Below, one piece after another: positions 1 to 7,749 of a DNA stretch of 39,989 nt (its first letter is position 1; each line of letters starts with the position of its first letter). The notes beneath the pieces were generated by a model that saw only the letters and a program-made list of their open reading frames with translations, had not been told where the DNA came from and did no database searches. Source of the stretch: Prevotellaceae bacterium UBA1710 (GTDB lineage Bacteria; Bacteroidota; Bacteroidia; Bacteroidales; Bacteroidaceae); NCBI GenBank assembly GCA_002317355.1, contig DCJC01000010.1, positions 1 through 39,989 on the forward strand, in the 5' to 3' direction. The translations under genes were made by a program, and so were the position numbers.

Positions 1-2
1 AA

Positions 3-959
3 GATTCTTGTTATTATTTACTTGTGAAGGACAATAAATTCTCAGGAAGAAAGTATCAATTCAAAGGTCTGTCCTTTATAAGTTACGAGTCGCTTTTTAG
101 TGATAAGAATTATAAAGTTCCAAATATAAAAGAAAATTGCTCTTTTGCTCGTGGTCTTTCAAGTCTTAATAATCTAGATTGTATGTGTGCTGTTTTAAAA
201 AACGATACAGAAATTTACGTTAAGATTCAAGAAGATGAGTTGAAAAATACAGGAGACAATGCAATAGAATTATCATCAATCAATGAGGTGTTATTATCTG
301 AGTCTGAGTATAAACAAATGTTTTCATATGAAATTGGAATAGATAAAATTGTAGCAGCAAATGATTCTCTTGCGGGAAGAAATTTTTATATATGTTGTAA
401 TAATTATGATAGAAAAAAAGTAAATGTTTACAAAAAAGGAATAAAGCAAAACCTGTGGGCTTCAATTAGTATGTTGTCTTTAAATGACCAATATGTAGAT
501 GTTGCAGAAATTAAACAAATAAAAAGTATAGAAGAAGGGCAAGATAAGTTTTATTATTATATTGTTGGTGTTATAGAGTCTAAAAATGATTCTATTGCAA
601 TTCCGTTAAGAGATGATATTATATCGTGTCTAACAGATGGGTTTGAACATAAAACTGTAGTCAGTAGGGAAGAAGCAAAAAGAAAATTAGAAGAAAAACA
701 ACATAAAGAAAGAATTGAAAGGGAAGAAAAAGAATATGAAAAAAAAATAATAAAACGTTTTGGAATAACGAATGCAAAATTAATCTTAGATGGACGTGTG
801 AAGATTGGTTTTACAAAGGATATGTGTGTAGAGTCATGGGGAGAACCTGATATGATAAATACGACTATTACAAGGACAAAGAAATGGGAACAATGGGTAT
901 ATGGGTATAGTACTTTCTTATATTTCGAAGGTAACCGATTGGTTGTGATTCAAAACTAA
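3..959 (+). CDS. Hypothetical protein with C-terminal SmpA/OmlA-like domain (5' end outside window)
   Basis: The reading frame is open from position 3, so the gene probably begins before the window; the first possible start inside is a GTG at 24. The visible part is about 311 residues and rich in Lys, Asn and Ile. Around residues 215-245 lies a highly charged stretch of Lys/Glu/Arg that should form a helix or coiled coil. The last 60 residues (core GFTKDMCVESWGEPD, then a WVYG and a YFEG motif) resemble the small SmpA/OmlA (BamE-like) fold seen at the C terminus of many Bacteroidota hypothetical proteins. No enzyme motif is visible. Base composition is much more AT-rich than the next genes, which fits transfer or a surface/accessory gene. 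The function is unknown; the domain assignment is by pattern only. Confidence 0.6.
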   Translation, partial: DSCYYLLVKDNKFSGRKYQFKGLSFISYESLFSDKNYKVPNIKENCSFARGLSSLNNLDCMCAVLKNDTEIYVKIQEDELKNTGDNAIELSSINEVLLSESEYKQMFSYEIGIDKIVAANDSLAGRNFYICCNNYDRKKVNVYKKGIKQNLWASISMLSLNDQYVDVAEIKQIKSIEEGQDKFYYYIVGVIESKNDSIAIPLRDDIISCLTDGFEHKTVVSREEAKRKLEEKQHKERIEREEKEYEKKIIKRFGITNAKLILDGRVKIGFTKDMCVESWGEPDMINTTITRTKKWEQWVYGYSTFLYFEGNRLVVIQN

Positions 960-1165
960 GAATAGTGATGTCAAGTTCTTATTTTGTATTACCCCCTATT
1001 CTTCGGTAGTGTATTCTGGCGTATCTCCTTTTTTCCGCAGTCGTCTATCGGCTTTTTGCTTATTCTGCAAAGTGTCGTGGTGAGAAAATTACGGAAGTCG
1101 AGATATTCTGCAAAATTAGTTATATTCAGAAATTCATGTTGCTTTGTAGAATTGTAAGCATAAAA

Positions 1166-1197
1166 TTTGTGTACGTTAAAAAAAAGTAGTAATTTTG
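1166..1197 (+). promoter_or_regulatory. Bacteroidota-type promoter for the nucleotidyltransferase gene
   Basis: TTTG at 1166-1169, a 20-bp spacer, and TAATTTTG at 1190-1197 match the Bacteroidota consensus exactly. The predicted leader to the ATG at 1250 is about 45 nt. Confidence 0.75.
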
Positions 1198-1249
1198 CAC
1201 TCATAAATTTGAAAAGTAAATAACACATAAAATACAACAATAACAAATT

Positions 1250-2173
1250 ATGAAGCCAACTCTTTTTCTCCTCGCTGCAGGTATGGGAAGCCGCTACGGT
1301 GGTTTGAAGCAGCTTGACGGTCTGGGCCCTAATGGTGAGACTATCATGGATTATAGTATCTACGACGCAATCGAAGCCGGTTTCGGTAAGATCGTATGGG
1401 TTATCCGTAAGGATTTCGAAGAGCAGTTCCGTACCCAGATTCTTGCTAAGTATGAGGGTAAGGTGAAGTGTGAGCTCTGTTTCCAGGGTATCGATGCACT
1501 TCCTGAAGGATTCTCTGTACCAGAAGGTCGTGAGAAGCCATGGGGTACTAACCACGCTGTGCTCATGGGTAAGGACGTTATCAAGGAGCCTTTCTGCGTA
1601 ATCAACTGTGACGACTTCTACAACCGTGATGCTTTCATGGTAATCGGTAAGTATCTTGCTAACCTTCCTGAGGATGCTAAGGGACAGTATGCTATGGTTG
1701 GTTTCCGTGTTGGTAATACACTCAGTGAGAATGGTACTGTTAGCCGTGGTGTCTGCTCAAAGGATGCAAACGGCAACCTCACAACATGCGTAGAGCGTAC
1801 AAAGATTGCTCGCCTTGAGGATGGTACTGTGGCTTATCGTGCAGATAACAAGGAAGATGGTGAGTGGGTTAGCGTAGATGAGGCTGCTCCAGTAAGTATG
1901 AACATGTGGGGCTTCACACCTGACTACTTCCAGTATTCAGAGGAGTACTTCAAGGAGTTCCTTTCTGATGAGGCAAACATCAAGAACCTCAAGTCTGAGT
2001 TCTTCATCCCATTGATGGTGAACAAGCTCATCAACGATGGCACAGCTACATGTAAGGTGCTCGACACAACAAGTAAGTGGTTTGGTGTGACTTATTCTGA
2101 GGATCGTCCTGAGACAGTAGCTCGTATTGCTAAGCTCGTAGAGGATGGTGTATATCCAAACAAGCTGTTCTAA
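1250..2173 (+). CDS. Sugar-type nucleotidyltransferase (NTP_transferase fold)
   Basis: This 307-residue protein starts with the nucleotide-binding signature of the sugar-1-phosphate nucleotidyltransferase superfamily: LLAAGMGSRYGGLKQ at residues 7-21, with a Gly-rich loop, an Arg and a downstream Lys that contact the NTP. A second family element is the INCDDFYNRDAF block near residues 118-129, where the Asp pair should bind the metal. Such enzymes join a sugar phosphate or related alcohol phosphate to a nucleoside monophosphate; the substrate cannot be read from the sequence. The ATG lies about 50 nt behind a clear promoter. The TAA is followed directly by the ATG of the DHH phosphoesterase gene, so the two are an operon. 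Confidence is high for the family and low for the substrate. Confidence 0.8.
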   Translation: MKPTLFLLAAGMGSRYGGLKQLDGLGPNGETIMDYSIYDAIEAGFGKIVWVIRKDFEEQFRTQILAKYEGKVKCELCFQGIDALPEGFSVPEGREKPWGTNHAVLMGKDVIKEPFCVINCDDFYNRDAFMVIGKYLANLPEDAKGQYAMVGFRVGNTLSENGTVSRGVCSKDANGNLTTCVERTKIARLEDGTVAYRADNKEDGEWVSVDEAAPVSMNMWGFTPDYFQYSEEYFKEFLSDEANIKNLKSEFFIPLMVNKLINDGTATCKVLDTTSKWFGVTYSEDRPETVARIAKLVEDGVYPNKLF

Positions 2174-3208
2174 ATGAATATAAATCTCGTTTCTGAGGCT
2201 GAGTTATCTCAGCTTCGTGATATTGTGGCCGGGGCTGAGCGTGTGCTCATTCTCGGCCATACTAACCCTGATGGCGATGCTATGGGCTCTACTCTCACAT
2301 GGGCTGAGTATATGCGTCAGCAGGGTAAGGAGGCTACCGTTGTAGTGCCTGATATGTTCCCTGACTTCCTCCATTGGATGCCAGGAACAGAGGGTGTGCT
2401 TAGATATGATAAGCAACCAGAGAAGGTGGAGAGATTGTTTGAAGAGTGTGATACAATCTTCTGCCTTGATTTTAATGTGCCTTCACGTATTACGGAGGCG
2501 TTGGGGGAAAAACTTGTTAATGCCTCAGGAAAGAAGGTTCTTATCGACCATCATCTTGGTCCTGATGTTCCTGCGGAACTTATTATTTCTCGTCCTGAGA
2601 TGAGTAGCGCATCTGAGATGGTGTTCCGACTCATTTATCAGTTGGGAGGCTATGATGAGATGACGAATAGAATGGCGGTTACCACATATTGTGGTATGAT
2701 GACCGATACAGGTGGCTTTACGTTTAATTCCACTCGTCCAGAGATATTCTATATCATCAGTCTTCTTTTGGAGAAGGGTATCGACAAGGATAAGATTTAT
2801 CGTAACGTATTCAATAACTTCAGCGACTATCGTTTGCGACTTGTTGGTTATGTGCTTTACGAGAAGCTTAGGATTCTCACTCCGTTGAGAGCATCCTACT
2901 ATATTCTTACAAAGCAAGACCTCAAGCGTTTCCATTATATCAAAGGTGATGCTGAGGGTTTGGTTAATATGCCACTTCAGCTCAAGGGACACAGATTGTC
3001 GATTTCACTTCGTGAAGATACAGACAAACCAAATACAATATGGGTGAGCCTGAGGTCTGTGGATGATTTCCCATGTAACGAAATGGCTGCTCAGTTCTTT
3101 AATGGAGGTGGCCATAAAAATGCTTCTGGTGGCAGACTGTTCTGCTCTGTAGAAGAGGCTGAAAAGGTGGTGCGTGATGCTATTAAGGCATTTGCCCATC
3201 TGTTGTAA
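2174..3208 (+). CDS. nrnA: DHH-family phosphoesterase, bifunctional oligoribonuclease/pAp phosphatase
   Basis: This 344-residue protein has the full set of DHH/DHHA1 motifs: GHTNPDGDAMGS at residues 31-42, the metal-binding IDHH near 124-127, GMMTDTGGFTF in the middle, and the substrate-binding GGGHKNASGG at about 311-320 in the DHHA1 domain. NrnA-type enzymes are cytoplasmic Mn-dependent phosphodiesterases that degrade short RNA oligomers and remove the 3' phosphate from pAp, linking RNA turnover to sulfur metabolism. The length is close to other NrnA proteins. The ATG begins on the base after the stop codon of the nucleotidyltransferase gene, so translation is probably coupled. A GC-rich palindromic repeat follows at once. 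NrnA is the best match, though c-di-AMP/pGpG phosphodiesterases share the same motifs. Confidence 0.82.
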   Translation: MNINLVSEAELSQLRDIVAGAERVLILGHTNPDGDAMGSTLTWAEYMRQQGKEATVVVPDMFPDFLHWMPGTEGVLRYDKQPEKVERLFEECDTIFCLDFNVPSRITEALGEKLVNASGKKVLIDHHLGPDVPAELIISRPEMSSASEMVFRLIYQLGGYDEMTNRMAVTTYCGMMTDTGGFTFNSTRPEIFYIISLLLEKGIDKDKIYRNVFNNFSDYRLRLVGYVLYEKLRILTPLRASYYILTKQDLKRFHYIKGDAEGLVNMPLQLKGHRLSISLREDTDKPNTIWVSLRSVDDFPCNEMAAQFFNGGGHKNASGGRLFCSVEEAEKVVRDAIKAFAHLL

Positions 3209-3209
3209 A

Positions 3210-3331
3210 AGCCCCACCCCCAACCCCTCCCGTGGGGAGGGGAGTACTCGCTGCGAGCCTTTCGTGCGTTCCTGCATGTTCTTGGAAATACACTATCTTC
3301 TACTTCCCTTTGGAGGGTGGGGGTGTGGTTG
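3210..3331. repeat. GC-rich REP-like palindromic repeat pair
   Basis: A C-rich arm (3210-3246, containing the hairpin CCCCTCCCGTGGGGAGGGG) and a G-rich arm (3301-3331) are inverted copies of one another, separated by about 55 bp. Similar C-rich/G-rich arms recur at 15.96, 17.27 and 30.79 kb. It sits directly behind nrnA and may end its transcript, although no U-run follows. Confidence 0.6.
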
Positions 3332-3400
3332 CCGCCGCTGTTTTTGTGATTGAAAAGTAATAAAAATTGTGAATTGTGAGAATAGTTCATAATTATTTAT

Positions 3401-3408
3401 TATCTTTG
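3401..3408 (+). promoter_or_regulatory. Bacteroidota -7 element (TATCTTTG)
   Basis: TATCTTTG matches TAnnTTTG and lies 30 bp ahead of the DUF4827 gene. The upstream -33 element is weak. Confidence 0.55.
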
Positions 3409-3437
3409 CAGTCGCAAAAATTTTATCATAAAGAATA

Positions 3438-4121
3438 ATGAAGAAAATACTTTATAGCGTATTGCTCGCCGTATTTGGTTTGATGATGTATTCATGTGAC
3501 GACGGCCAATCTTATGCTGACCAGCGTGATATGGAGCTTTCCAGTATCTCTAATTTTATCGCAAACCCTACTTGGGGAGATATTAAAGGTAAGCCAATCA
3601 AGGTTATTTCAGAAGAAGAATTTCTCAAGGATACTATCACTGACGTTGCTGCTAATGAGTTTGTAAAGTTCAACAGTACAGGCATCTATATGCAGATAGT
3701 AAATCGTGGTTGTGGCGAACCTGTCAATGTAGGTGAGAGTGCAACTGTGATATCACGTTATACAGAGTATAATGTCACATTCGGTTATATACAGTATTCT
3801 AATCAGTACTCGACTGAGTATGACAAATATGAAGTGCACAATACAACGGGAACGTTTAGTGGAACATTCAGCATGGTAGATGATGGAACAGGAAGATATC
3901 AGAGCTCTATGTTTTATAGAGCTGATGCTGTTACCCCTTCTGTGACAGTTCCTCGCGGTTGGTTGGAGCCATTCCCATATATCAGAATCGGTCGTCCGAC
4001 AAAAGAAAATGAGAATATAGCCAAGGTTAGACTTATTGTTCCACATGAACATGCTTCTAATGCCGCTAACAATAATGTATTTGCTTGTTATTACGAAATA
4101 TCATACGAAAGAGGAATATAA
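3438..4121 (+). CDS. DUF4827 family lipoprotein
   Basis: The 227-residue product has a lipoprotein signal: a short Lys-rich start, a hydrophobic core, and Cys20 in MMYSC. The mature part carries the DUF4827 features: an acidic N-terminal helix, the IKVISEEEFL segment, and a C-terminal block with PRGWLEPFPYIRIGR followed by RLIVPHEHAS and a CYYEI strand. DUF4827 proteins have been compared with FKBP-type folds, but no activity is established. The protein should sit in the periplasm on a membrane. The stop is two bases before the glmM ATG, and the DUF4827-glmM pairing recurs in Bacteroidota, which hints at a cell-envelope role. The family call is fairly sure; the function is unknown. Confidence 0.75.
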   Translation: MKKILYSVLLAVFGLMMYSCDDGQSYADQRDMELSSISNFIANPTWGDIKGKPIKVISEEEFLKDTITDVAANEFVKFNSTGIYMQIVNRGCGEPVNVGESATVISRYTEYNVTFGYIQYSNQYSTEYDKYEVHNTTGTFSGTFSMVDDGTGRYQSSMFYRADAVTPSVTVPRGWLEPFPYIRIGRPTKENENIAKVRLIVPHEHASNAANNNVFACYYEISYERGI

Positions 4122-4123
4122 TT

Positions 4124-5512
4124 ATGACACTTATCAAATCAATTTCTGGTATCCGCGGTACTATTGGTGGTCCTGCAGGTGATACCCTTAACCCACTTGA
4201 TATCGTTAAGTTTACATCAGCTTACGCTACATTCATCCGCAAGAGCACAAAGAACCCAACAAACAAGATCGTTGTTGGTCGTGATGCCCGCATCTCTGGT
4301 GAGATGGTGAAGAATGTGGTATGTGGTACTCTTATGGGTATGGGCTATGATGTTATCAATATCGGTCTTGCTTCAACTCCAACTACTGAGCTTGCTGTTA
4401 CAATGGCTGGTGCTGATGGTGGTATTATCATTACAGCTTCACACAACCCACGTCATTGGAATGCTCTTAAGCTCCTCAATGCTCGTGGTGAGTTCCTTAC
4501 AGCTGCTGATGGTAACGAAGTCCTCTCTATTGCAGAGGCTGAGGCATTCGAATATGCAGATGTTGATCACATGGGTAAGTACTCAGAAGAGAACTTTGAT
4601 GATCGTCATGTTGAGGCAGTTCTCAACCTTAAGCTTACTGACCTTGAGGCTATCAAGAAGGCTGGTTTCCGTGTAGTTGTTGACTCTATCAACTCAGTTG
4701 GTGGTATCATTCTTCCAAAGCTTCTCGATAAGCTTGGCGTAGAGTATAAGTTCCTTAATGGTGTGTCAAACGGTGACTTCGCTCACAACCCAGAGCCACT
4801 TGAGAAGAACCTTACTGGTATCATGGGTGAGCTTGCCAAGGGTGGTTATGATATGGGTATCGTTGTTGACCCAGACGTTGACCGTCTTGCGTTCATCTGT
4901 GAGGATGGTAAGATGTTCGGCGAGGAATACACACTCGTTAGCGTTGCTGACTATGTTCTCGAGAATACTCCTGGTGCAACTGTAAGCAACCTCAGTTCTA
5001 CACGTGCTCTCCGTGATGTAACAGAGAAGCATGGTGGTGTTTATTCTGCTGCTGCTGTAGGTGAGGTTAACGTAACAACAAAGATGCGCGAGGTAGGCGC
5101 TGTGATCGGTGGTGAAGGTAATGGTGGAGTTATCTATCCAGAGAGCCACTATGGTCGTGATGCCCTCGTTGGTATCGCTCTCTTCCTTTCTTCTCTTGCT
5201 CATAAGGGTATGAAGGTTAGTGAGCTCCGTAAGACATTCCCTGAGTACTTCATCGCAAAGAATCGTATCGACCTCACTCCAAGCACAGATGTTGATGCTA
5301 TCCTCGTTAAGGTTAAGGAGATGTTCGCTGCTCAGGCAGACGCTCAGGTTAATGATATCGACGGTGTGAAGATTGACTTCCCTGACAAGTGGGTTCACCT
5401 CCGTAAGTCAAACACAGAGCCAATCATCCGTGTTTACTCAGAGGCACACTCTATGGAAGAGGCTGATGCTATCGGTAAGAAGCTCATGGATGTGGTTTAT
5501 TCATTCCAGTAA
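4124..5512 (+). CDS. glmM: Phosphoglucosamine mutase / alpha-phosphohexomutase
   Basis: This is a 462-residue alpha-D-phosphohexomutase. The catalytic phosphoserine is Ser106 in TASHNPRHWN, the Mg-binding loop is DPDVDR at 249-254, the sugar-binding loop is EGNGGVIYPESHYGRD, and the phosphate-binding loop near the C terminus is RKSNTEPIIRVYSEA. GlmM converts glucosamine-6-phosphate to glucosamine-1-phosphate for UDP-GlcNAc, peptidoglycan and LPS synthesis in the cytoplasm. A longer frame opens at 4085 inside the DUF4827 gene, but the ATG at 4124 gives the standard N terminus (MTLIKSISGIRG) and follows a purine-rich stretch. A strong terminator follows. Bacteroidota glmM and phosphomannomutase-like enzymes are close, so substrate choice is slightly uncertain. 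Confidence 0.9.
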   Translation: MTLIKSISGIRGTIGGPAGDTLNPLDIVKFTSAYATFIRKSTKNPTNKIVVGRDARISGEMVKNVVCGTLMGMGYDVINIGLASTPTTELAVTMAGADGGIIITASHNPRHWNALKLLNARGEFLTAADGNEVLSIAEAEAFEYADVDHMGKYSEENFDDRHVEAVLNLKLTDLEAIKKAGFRVVVDSINSVGGIILPKLLDKLGVEYKFLNGVSNGDFAHNPEPLEKNLTGIMGELAKGGYDMGIVVDPDVDRLAFICEDGKMFGEEYTLVSVADYVLENTPGATVSNLSSTRALRDVTEKHGGVYSAAAVGEVNVTTKMREVGAVIGGEGNGGVIYPESHYGRDALVGIALFLSSLAHKGMKVSELRKTFPEYFIAKNRIDLTPSTDVDAILVKVKEMFAAQADAQVNDIDGVKIDFPDKWVHLRKSNTEPIIRVYSEAHSMEEADAIGKKLMDVVYSFQ

Positions 5513-5537
5513 ATGAATAATTGACAAATCATAATAT

Positions 5538-5573
5538 AAGGGCAATGTCTATAAATGGCATTGCCCTTTTTCT
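5538..5573 (+). terminator. Rho-independent terminator of the DUF4827-glmM operon
   Basis: AAGGGCAATG at 5538-5547 pairs perfectly with CATTGCCCTT at 5559-5568, followed by a T-run. Confidence 0.85.
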
Positions 5574-5687
5574 ATTTGTATTGGATGAAAAAAGCTTGCA
5601 AATATGCTTGTCCAATGAGAATTCGATTAATGTTAAGCCTTAGAGAGACTTTATAGATGCAATATAACTCCAAGTGAATGCCAATTG

Positions 5688-5731
5688 TGGATTGGAGTTG
5701 GATTGGACTTGAATTGGAACTGAATTGGAGC
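5688..5731. repeat. Tandem 11-bp direct repeats (copy A)
   Basis: There are four back-to-back 11-bp units: TGGATTGGAGT, TGGATTGGACT, TGAATTGGAAC, TGAATTGGAGC. The flanks (about 5595-5765) also align with those of a second array at 23026-23080, so this is a dispersed element and not chance. Confidence 0.75.
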
Positions 5732-5760
5732 TGCTTCGGAGGAGAGACGAGCGAAAAACG

Positions 5761-5794
5761 AAAAAAGGATATCCAATCGGATATCCTTTTTTTT
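5761..5794. terminator. Bidirectional terminator downstream of ffs-tRNA-Thr
   Basis: A perfect stem GGATATCC/GGATATCC (5767-5774 and 5779-5786, loop AATC) is flanked by six A on one side and eight T on the other. On the minus strand it starts three bases after the tRNA and should end that transcript. Confidence 0.85.
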
Positions 5795-5796
5795 CG

Positions 5797-5870
5797 AGCC
5801 TCTTGTCGGATTCGAACCAACGACCCCGAGATTACAAATCACGTGCTCTGGCCAACTGAGCTAAAGAGGC
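5797..5870 (-). tRNA. tRNA-Thr (anticodon TGT)
   Basis: Read on the minus strand this folds as a full cloverleaf. The acceptor stem is GCCTCTT/AAGAGGC, the D-arm GCTC/GAGC, the anticodon loop TTTGTAA with anticodon TGT, and the T-arm GTTGG-TTCGAAT-CCGAC. The anticodon stem has one U-U mismatch. CCA is not encoded. The gene lies four bases behind the SRP RNA end and directly ahead of a strong terminator, so both RNAs probably come from one precursor. Confidence 0.93.
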
Positions 5871-5871
5871 G

Positions 5872-5971
5872 GGTGGGCAGCTACTTACATCGCGCCGCTA
5901 CAACCAACTACCTTTGCTACGTTCCCGTCCTGGAGGGTTCGAAGGGAGCTGGCCGTGCAAGACTGCCCGTC
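5872..5971 (-). ncRNA. ffs: Bacterial signal recognition particle RNA (4.5S type)
   Basis: On the minus strand, GGGCAG near 5968 pairs with CTGCCC near 5875 to close a long hairpin of about 100 nt. Its tip (5915-5932) carries the conserved SRP domain IV: CAGG-ACG-GGAA-CGT-AGCA, i.e. a GGAA tetraloop and the asymmetric internal loop that binds the M domain of Ffh. SRP RNA targets nascent membrane proteins to FtsY and the translocon. A -7 element lies just upstream and tRNA-Thr follows within a few bases. Exact ends are estimated from the pairing. Confidence 0.85.
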
Positions 5972-5987
5972 TTGCTTTTTGCGGGTG

Positions 5988-5995
5988 CAAAGGTA
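5988..5995 (-). promoter_or_regulatory. -7 element for ffs-tRNA-Thr
   Basis: TACCTTTG on the minus strand fits TAnnTTTG and lies about 17-25 bp before the predicted ffs 5' end. No clear -33 TTTG is seen at the normal spacing. Confidence 0.5.
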
Positions 5996-6155
5996 TAAAA
6001 AAATATTTACAATCCATACCTTATGAGTTATATTTCTTTATGCAATTAATTTTTCTTAACAATTCGGCTTAGCCGATTTTACCTTATAAATGCGCGGGCG
6101 CGAGTGAAAAAAGATAAAAAAATCGCCAAAAGGTAGAAATTGTTAGGTTTTCATG

Positions 6156-6185
6156 TTGAGATGTTATGAAAAATGAGTATCTTTG
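6156..6185 (+). promoter_or_regulatory. Promoter of the DUF4199-to-Crp gene run
   Basis: TTG at 6156-6158, a 19-bp spacer, and TATCTTTG at 6178-6185 lie 23 bp before the first ATG of the run. Confidence 0.6.
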
Positions 6186-6208
6186 TAGCCAATTAGTGAA
6201 AAAAGAAA

Positions 6209-6763
6209 ATGATAACAGTTTTAGAATATAAACAATTAAAAGCTTTTGCTCGTTTGGATGGCGCAATTCTTGGAGGAATTATGTGTGCCACATTCTTTGC
6301 CTTTATCGCTAGCCTTAAAGGCACGGCATGGCAATTGGCCTACATGTTAGGTATGTTGTCTGTTCCTGTCTTTGTTGCTATGAGGGTAAGGAACTATCGC
6401 GATAATATCCTTCAGAAGCGTGTTAGTTTCCGTCGTGCTGCTGGTTATAGCATGCATTGCTTTGGCTATTCGTCTTTGATCCTTGCCATCGTGATGTACG
6501 TTTATTTCCAGTTCTTCGATCAGGGTACTATGCTTGCAAACATGAGGAGTTTCTTTGAATCTCCTGAGATGCAGCAGGCTATGAAGCTATATGGCGTAGA
6601 GAAGTCTTTGCTTGATGCACAGCTTGGTGTGATGTCATCGCTTCGCCCAATCGATTTCGCTTTTTCTATGATTTCAAATACACTCTTTGGAGGCTTGGGA
6701 TGTAGTCTGCTTATTGCGGTAATCTCAAAGCGTAACCCACGTGTCTTAAAGAATAACGACTAA
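6209..6763 (+). CDS. DUF4199 family membrane protein
   Basis: This 184-residue protein has four hydrophobic segments (about residues 17-37, 42-57, 80-103 and 155-175), so it is an inner-membrane protein. Size, helix layout and position just ahead of a GT2 glycosyltransferase fit the DUF4199 family of Bacteroidota, whose role is unknown. Between the third and fourth helices is a soluble stretch of about 45 residues (SFFESPEMQQAMKLYG). It is the first gene of a tight plus-strand run, 14 bases from the next start, and follows a recognisable promoter. A partner or regulatory role for the glycosyltransferase is inference from position alone. Confidence 0.7.
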   Translation: MITVLEYKQLKAFARLDGAILGGIMCATFFAFIASLKGTAWQLAYMLGMLSVPVFVAMRVRNYRDNILQKRVSFRRAAGYSMHCFGYSSLILAIVMYVYFQFFDQGTMLANMRSFFESPEMQQAMKLYGVEKSLLDAQLGVMSSLRPIDFAFSMISNTLFGGLGCSLLIAVISKRNPRVLKNND

Positions 6764-6777
6764 CAGAACATTTAGGA

Positions 6778-7749
6778 ATGAATATTTCAGTAATCATACC
6801 ACTCTTTAATGAGGAAGAATCATTGCCAGAACTCTACGCTTGGATTGAGCGTGTGATGAAGGCAAACAACTTTACATACGAAGTTATATTTGTAAACGAC
6901 GGTAGTACCGACCGCTCATGGGATGTTATTCGTGAACTCAGCGAGAAGTCTGAGAACGTTCGTGGAATAAAATTCCGTCGTAATTACGGTAAGTCGCCTG
7001 CTCTTTACTGCGGCTTCTATGAAGCTAAGGGTGATGTCGTAATCACTATGGATGCAGACTTGCAGGATTCTCCAGACGAGATACCAGAACTCTATCGCAT
7101 GATTGTTGAGGATGGATATGATCTCGTTTCTGGATATAAGCAGAATCGTAAGCAAGGCGACCCACTTTCAAAGACTATCCCTACGAAGTTGTTTAATGCA
7201 ACAGCACGTAAGGTGAGTGGGATTCATAACTTGCACGATTTTAACTGCGGACTCAAGGCGTATCGCAAGGAGGTTGTAAAGAACATCGAGGTCTATGGTG
7301 AGATGCACCGTTACATTCCTTATCTTGCCAAGAATGCGGGATTCTCAAAGATTGGTGAGAAACCTGTACATCATCAGGCTCGTAAGTTTGGTACTTCGAA
7401 GTTCATGGGTTGGAATCGTTTTGTGAATGGTTATCTTGACCTTCTTACTCTTTGGTTCCTCAGCACTTTCGGTAGAAAGCCAATGCACGTGTTTGGTTTC
7501 TTGGGAACATTAGTGTTCATGGTCGGTTTTATGTCTGCCTTCGCAATTGGTGTTGATAAGCTCTGGGCATTGTCGCATGGTATTCCGCAGCGATTGGTAA
7601 CAGACAGCCCTTGGTTCTATATAGCTCTCACAATGATGATGATAGGTACCCAACTCTTCCTTGCAGGTTTCATAGGCGACTTGGTGAGCCGTTCTTCCCA
7701 GGGACGTAATGAATATCAAATAGAGGAGGGGATAAGATGCGAAAAGTAG
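6778..7749 (+). CDS. GT2 glycosyltransferase, polyprenyl-phosphate sugar transferase type
   Basis: The 323-residue protein has an N-terminal GT-A domain: VIIPLFNEEESLP at the start, VNDGSTDRSW at residues 39-48, and the metal-binding DADLQD at 92-97. Two C-terminal transmembrane helices follow (about 236-258 and 279-302). This is the layout of DPM1/GtrB/ArnC-like enzymes, which move a sugar from a nucleotide donor to undecaprenyl phosphate at the cytoplasmic face of the membrane for later use in glycan modification. The donor sugar cannot be told. The 3' end overlaps the DUF6452 gene by 13 bases, which implies coupled translation. Confidence 0.85.
   Translation: MNISVIIPLFNEEESLPELYAWIERVMKANNFTYEVIFVNDGSTDRSWDVIRELSEKSENVRGIKFRRNYGKSPALYCGFYEAKGDVVITMDADLQDSPDEIPELYRMIVEDGYDLVSGYKQNRKQGDPLSKTIPTKLFNATARKVSGIHNLHDFNCGLKAYRKEVVKNIEVYGEMHRYIPYLAKNAGFSKIGEKPVHHQARKFGTSKFMGWNRFVNGYLDLLTLWFLSTFGRKPMHVFGFLGTLVFMVGFMSAFAIGVDKLWALSHGIPQRLVTDSPWFYIALTMMMIGTQLFLAGFIGDLVSRSSQGRNEYQIEEGIRCEK

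Noticed and set aside
5678..5998. Open frame of about 106 codons on the plus strand
   Set aside because: It runs antisense through the tRNA-Thr and SRP RNA genes and a terminator; the frame is a by-product of these.
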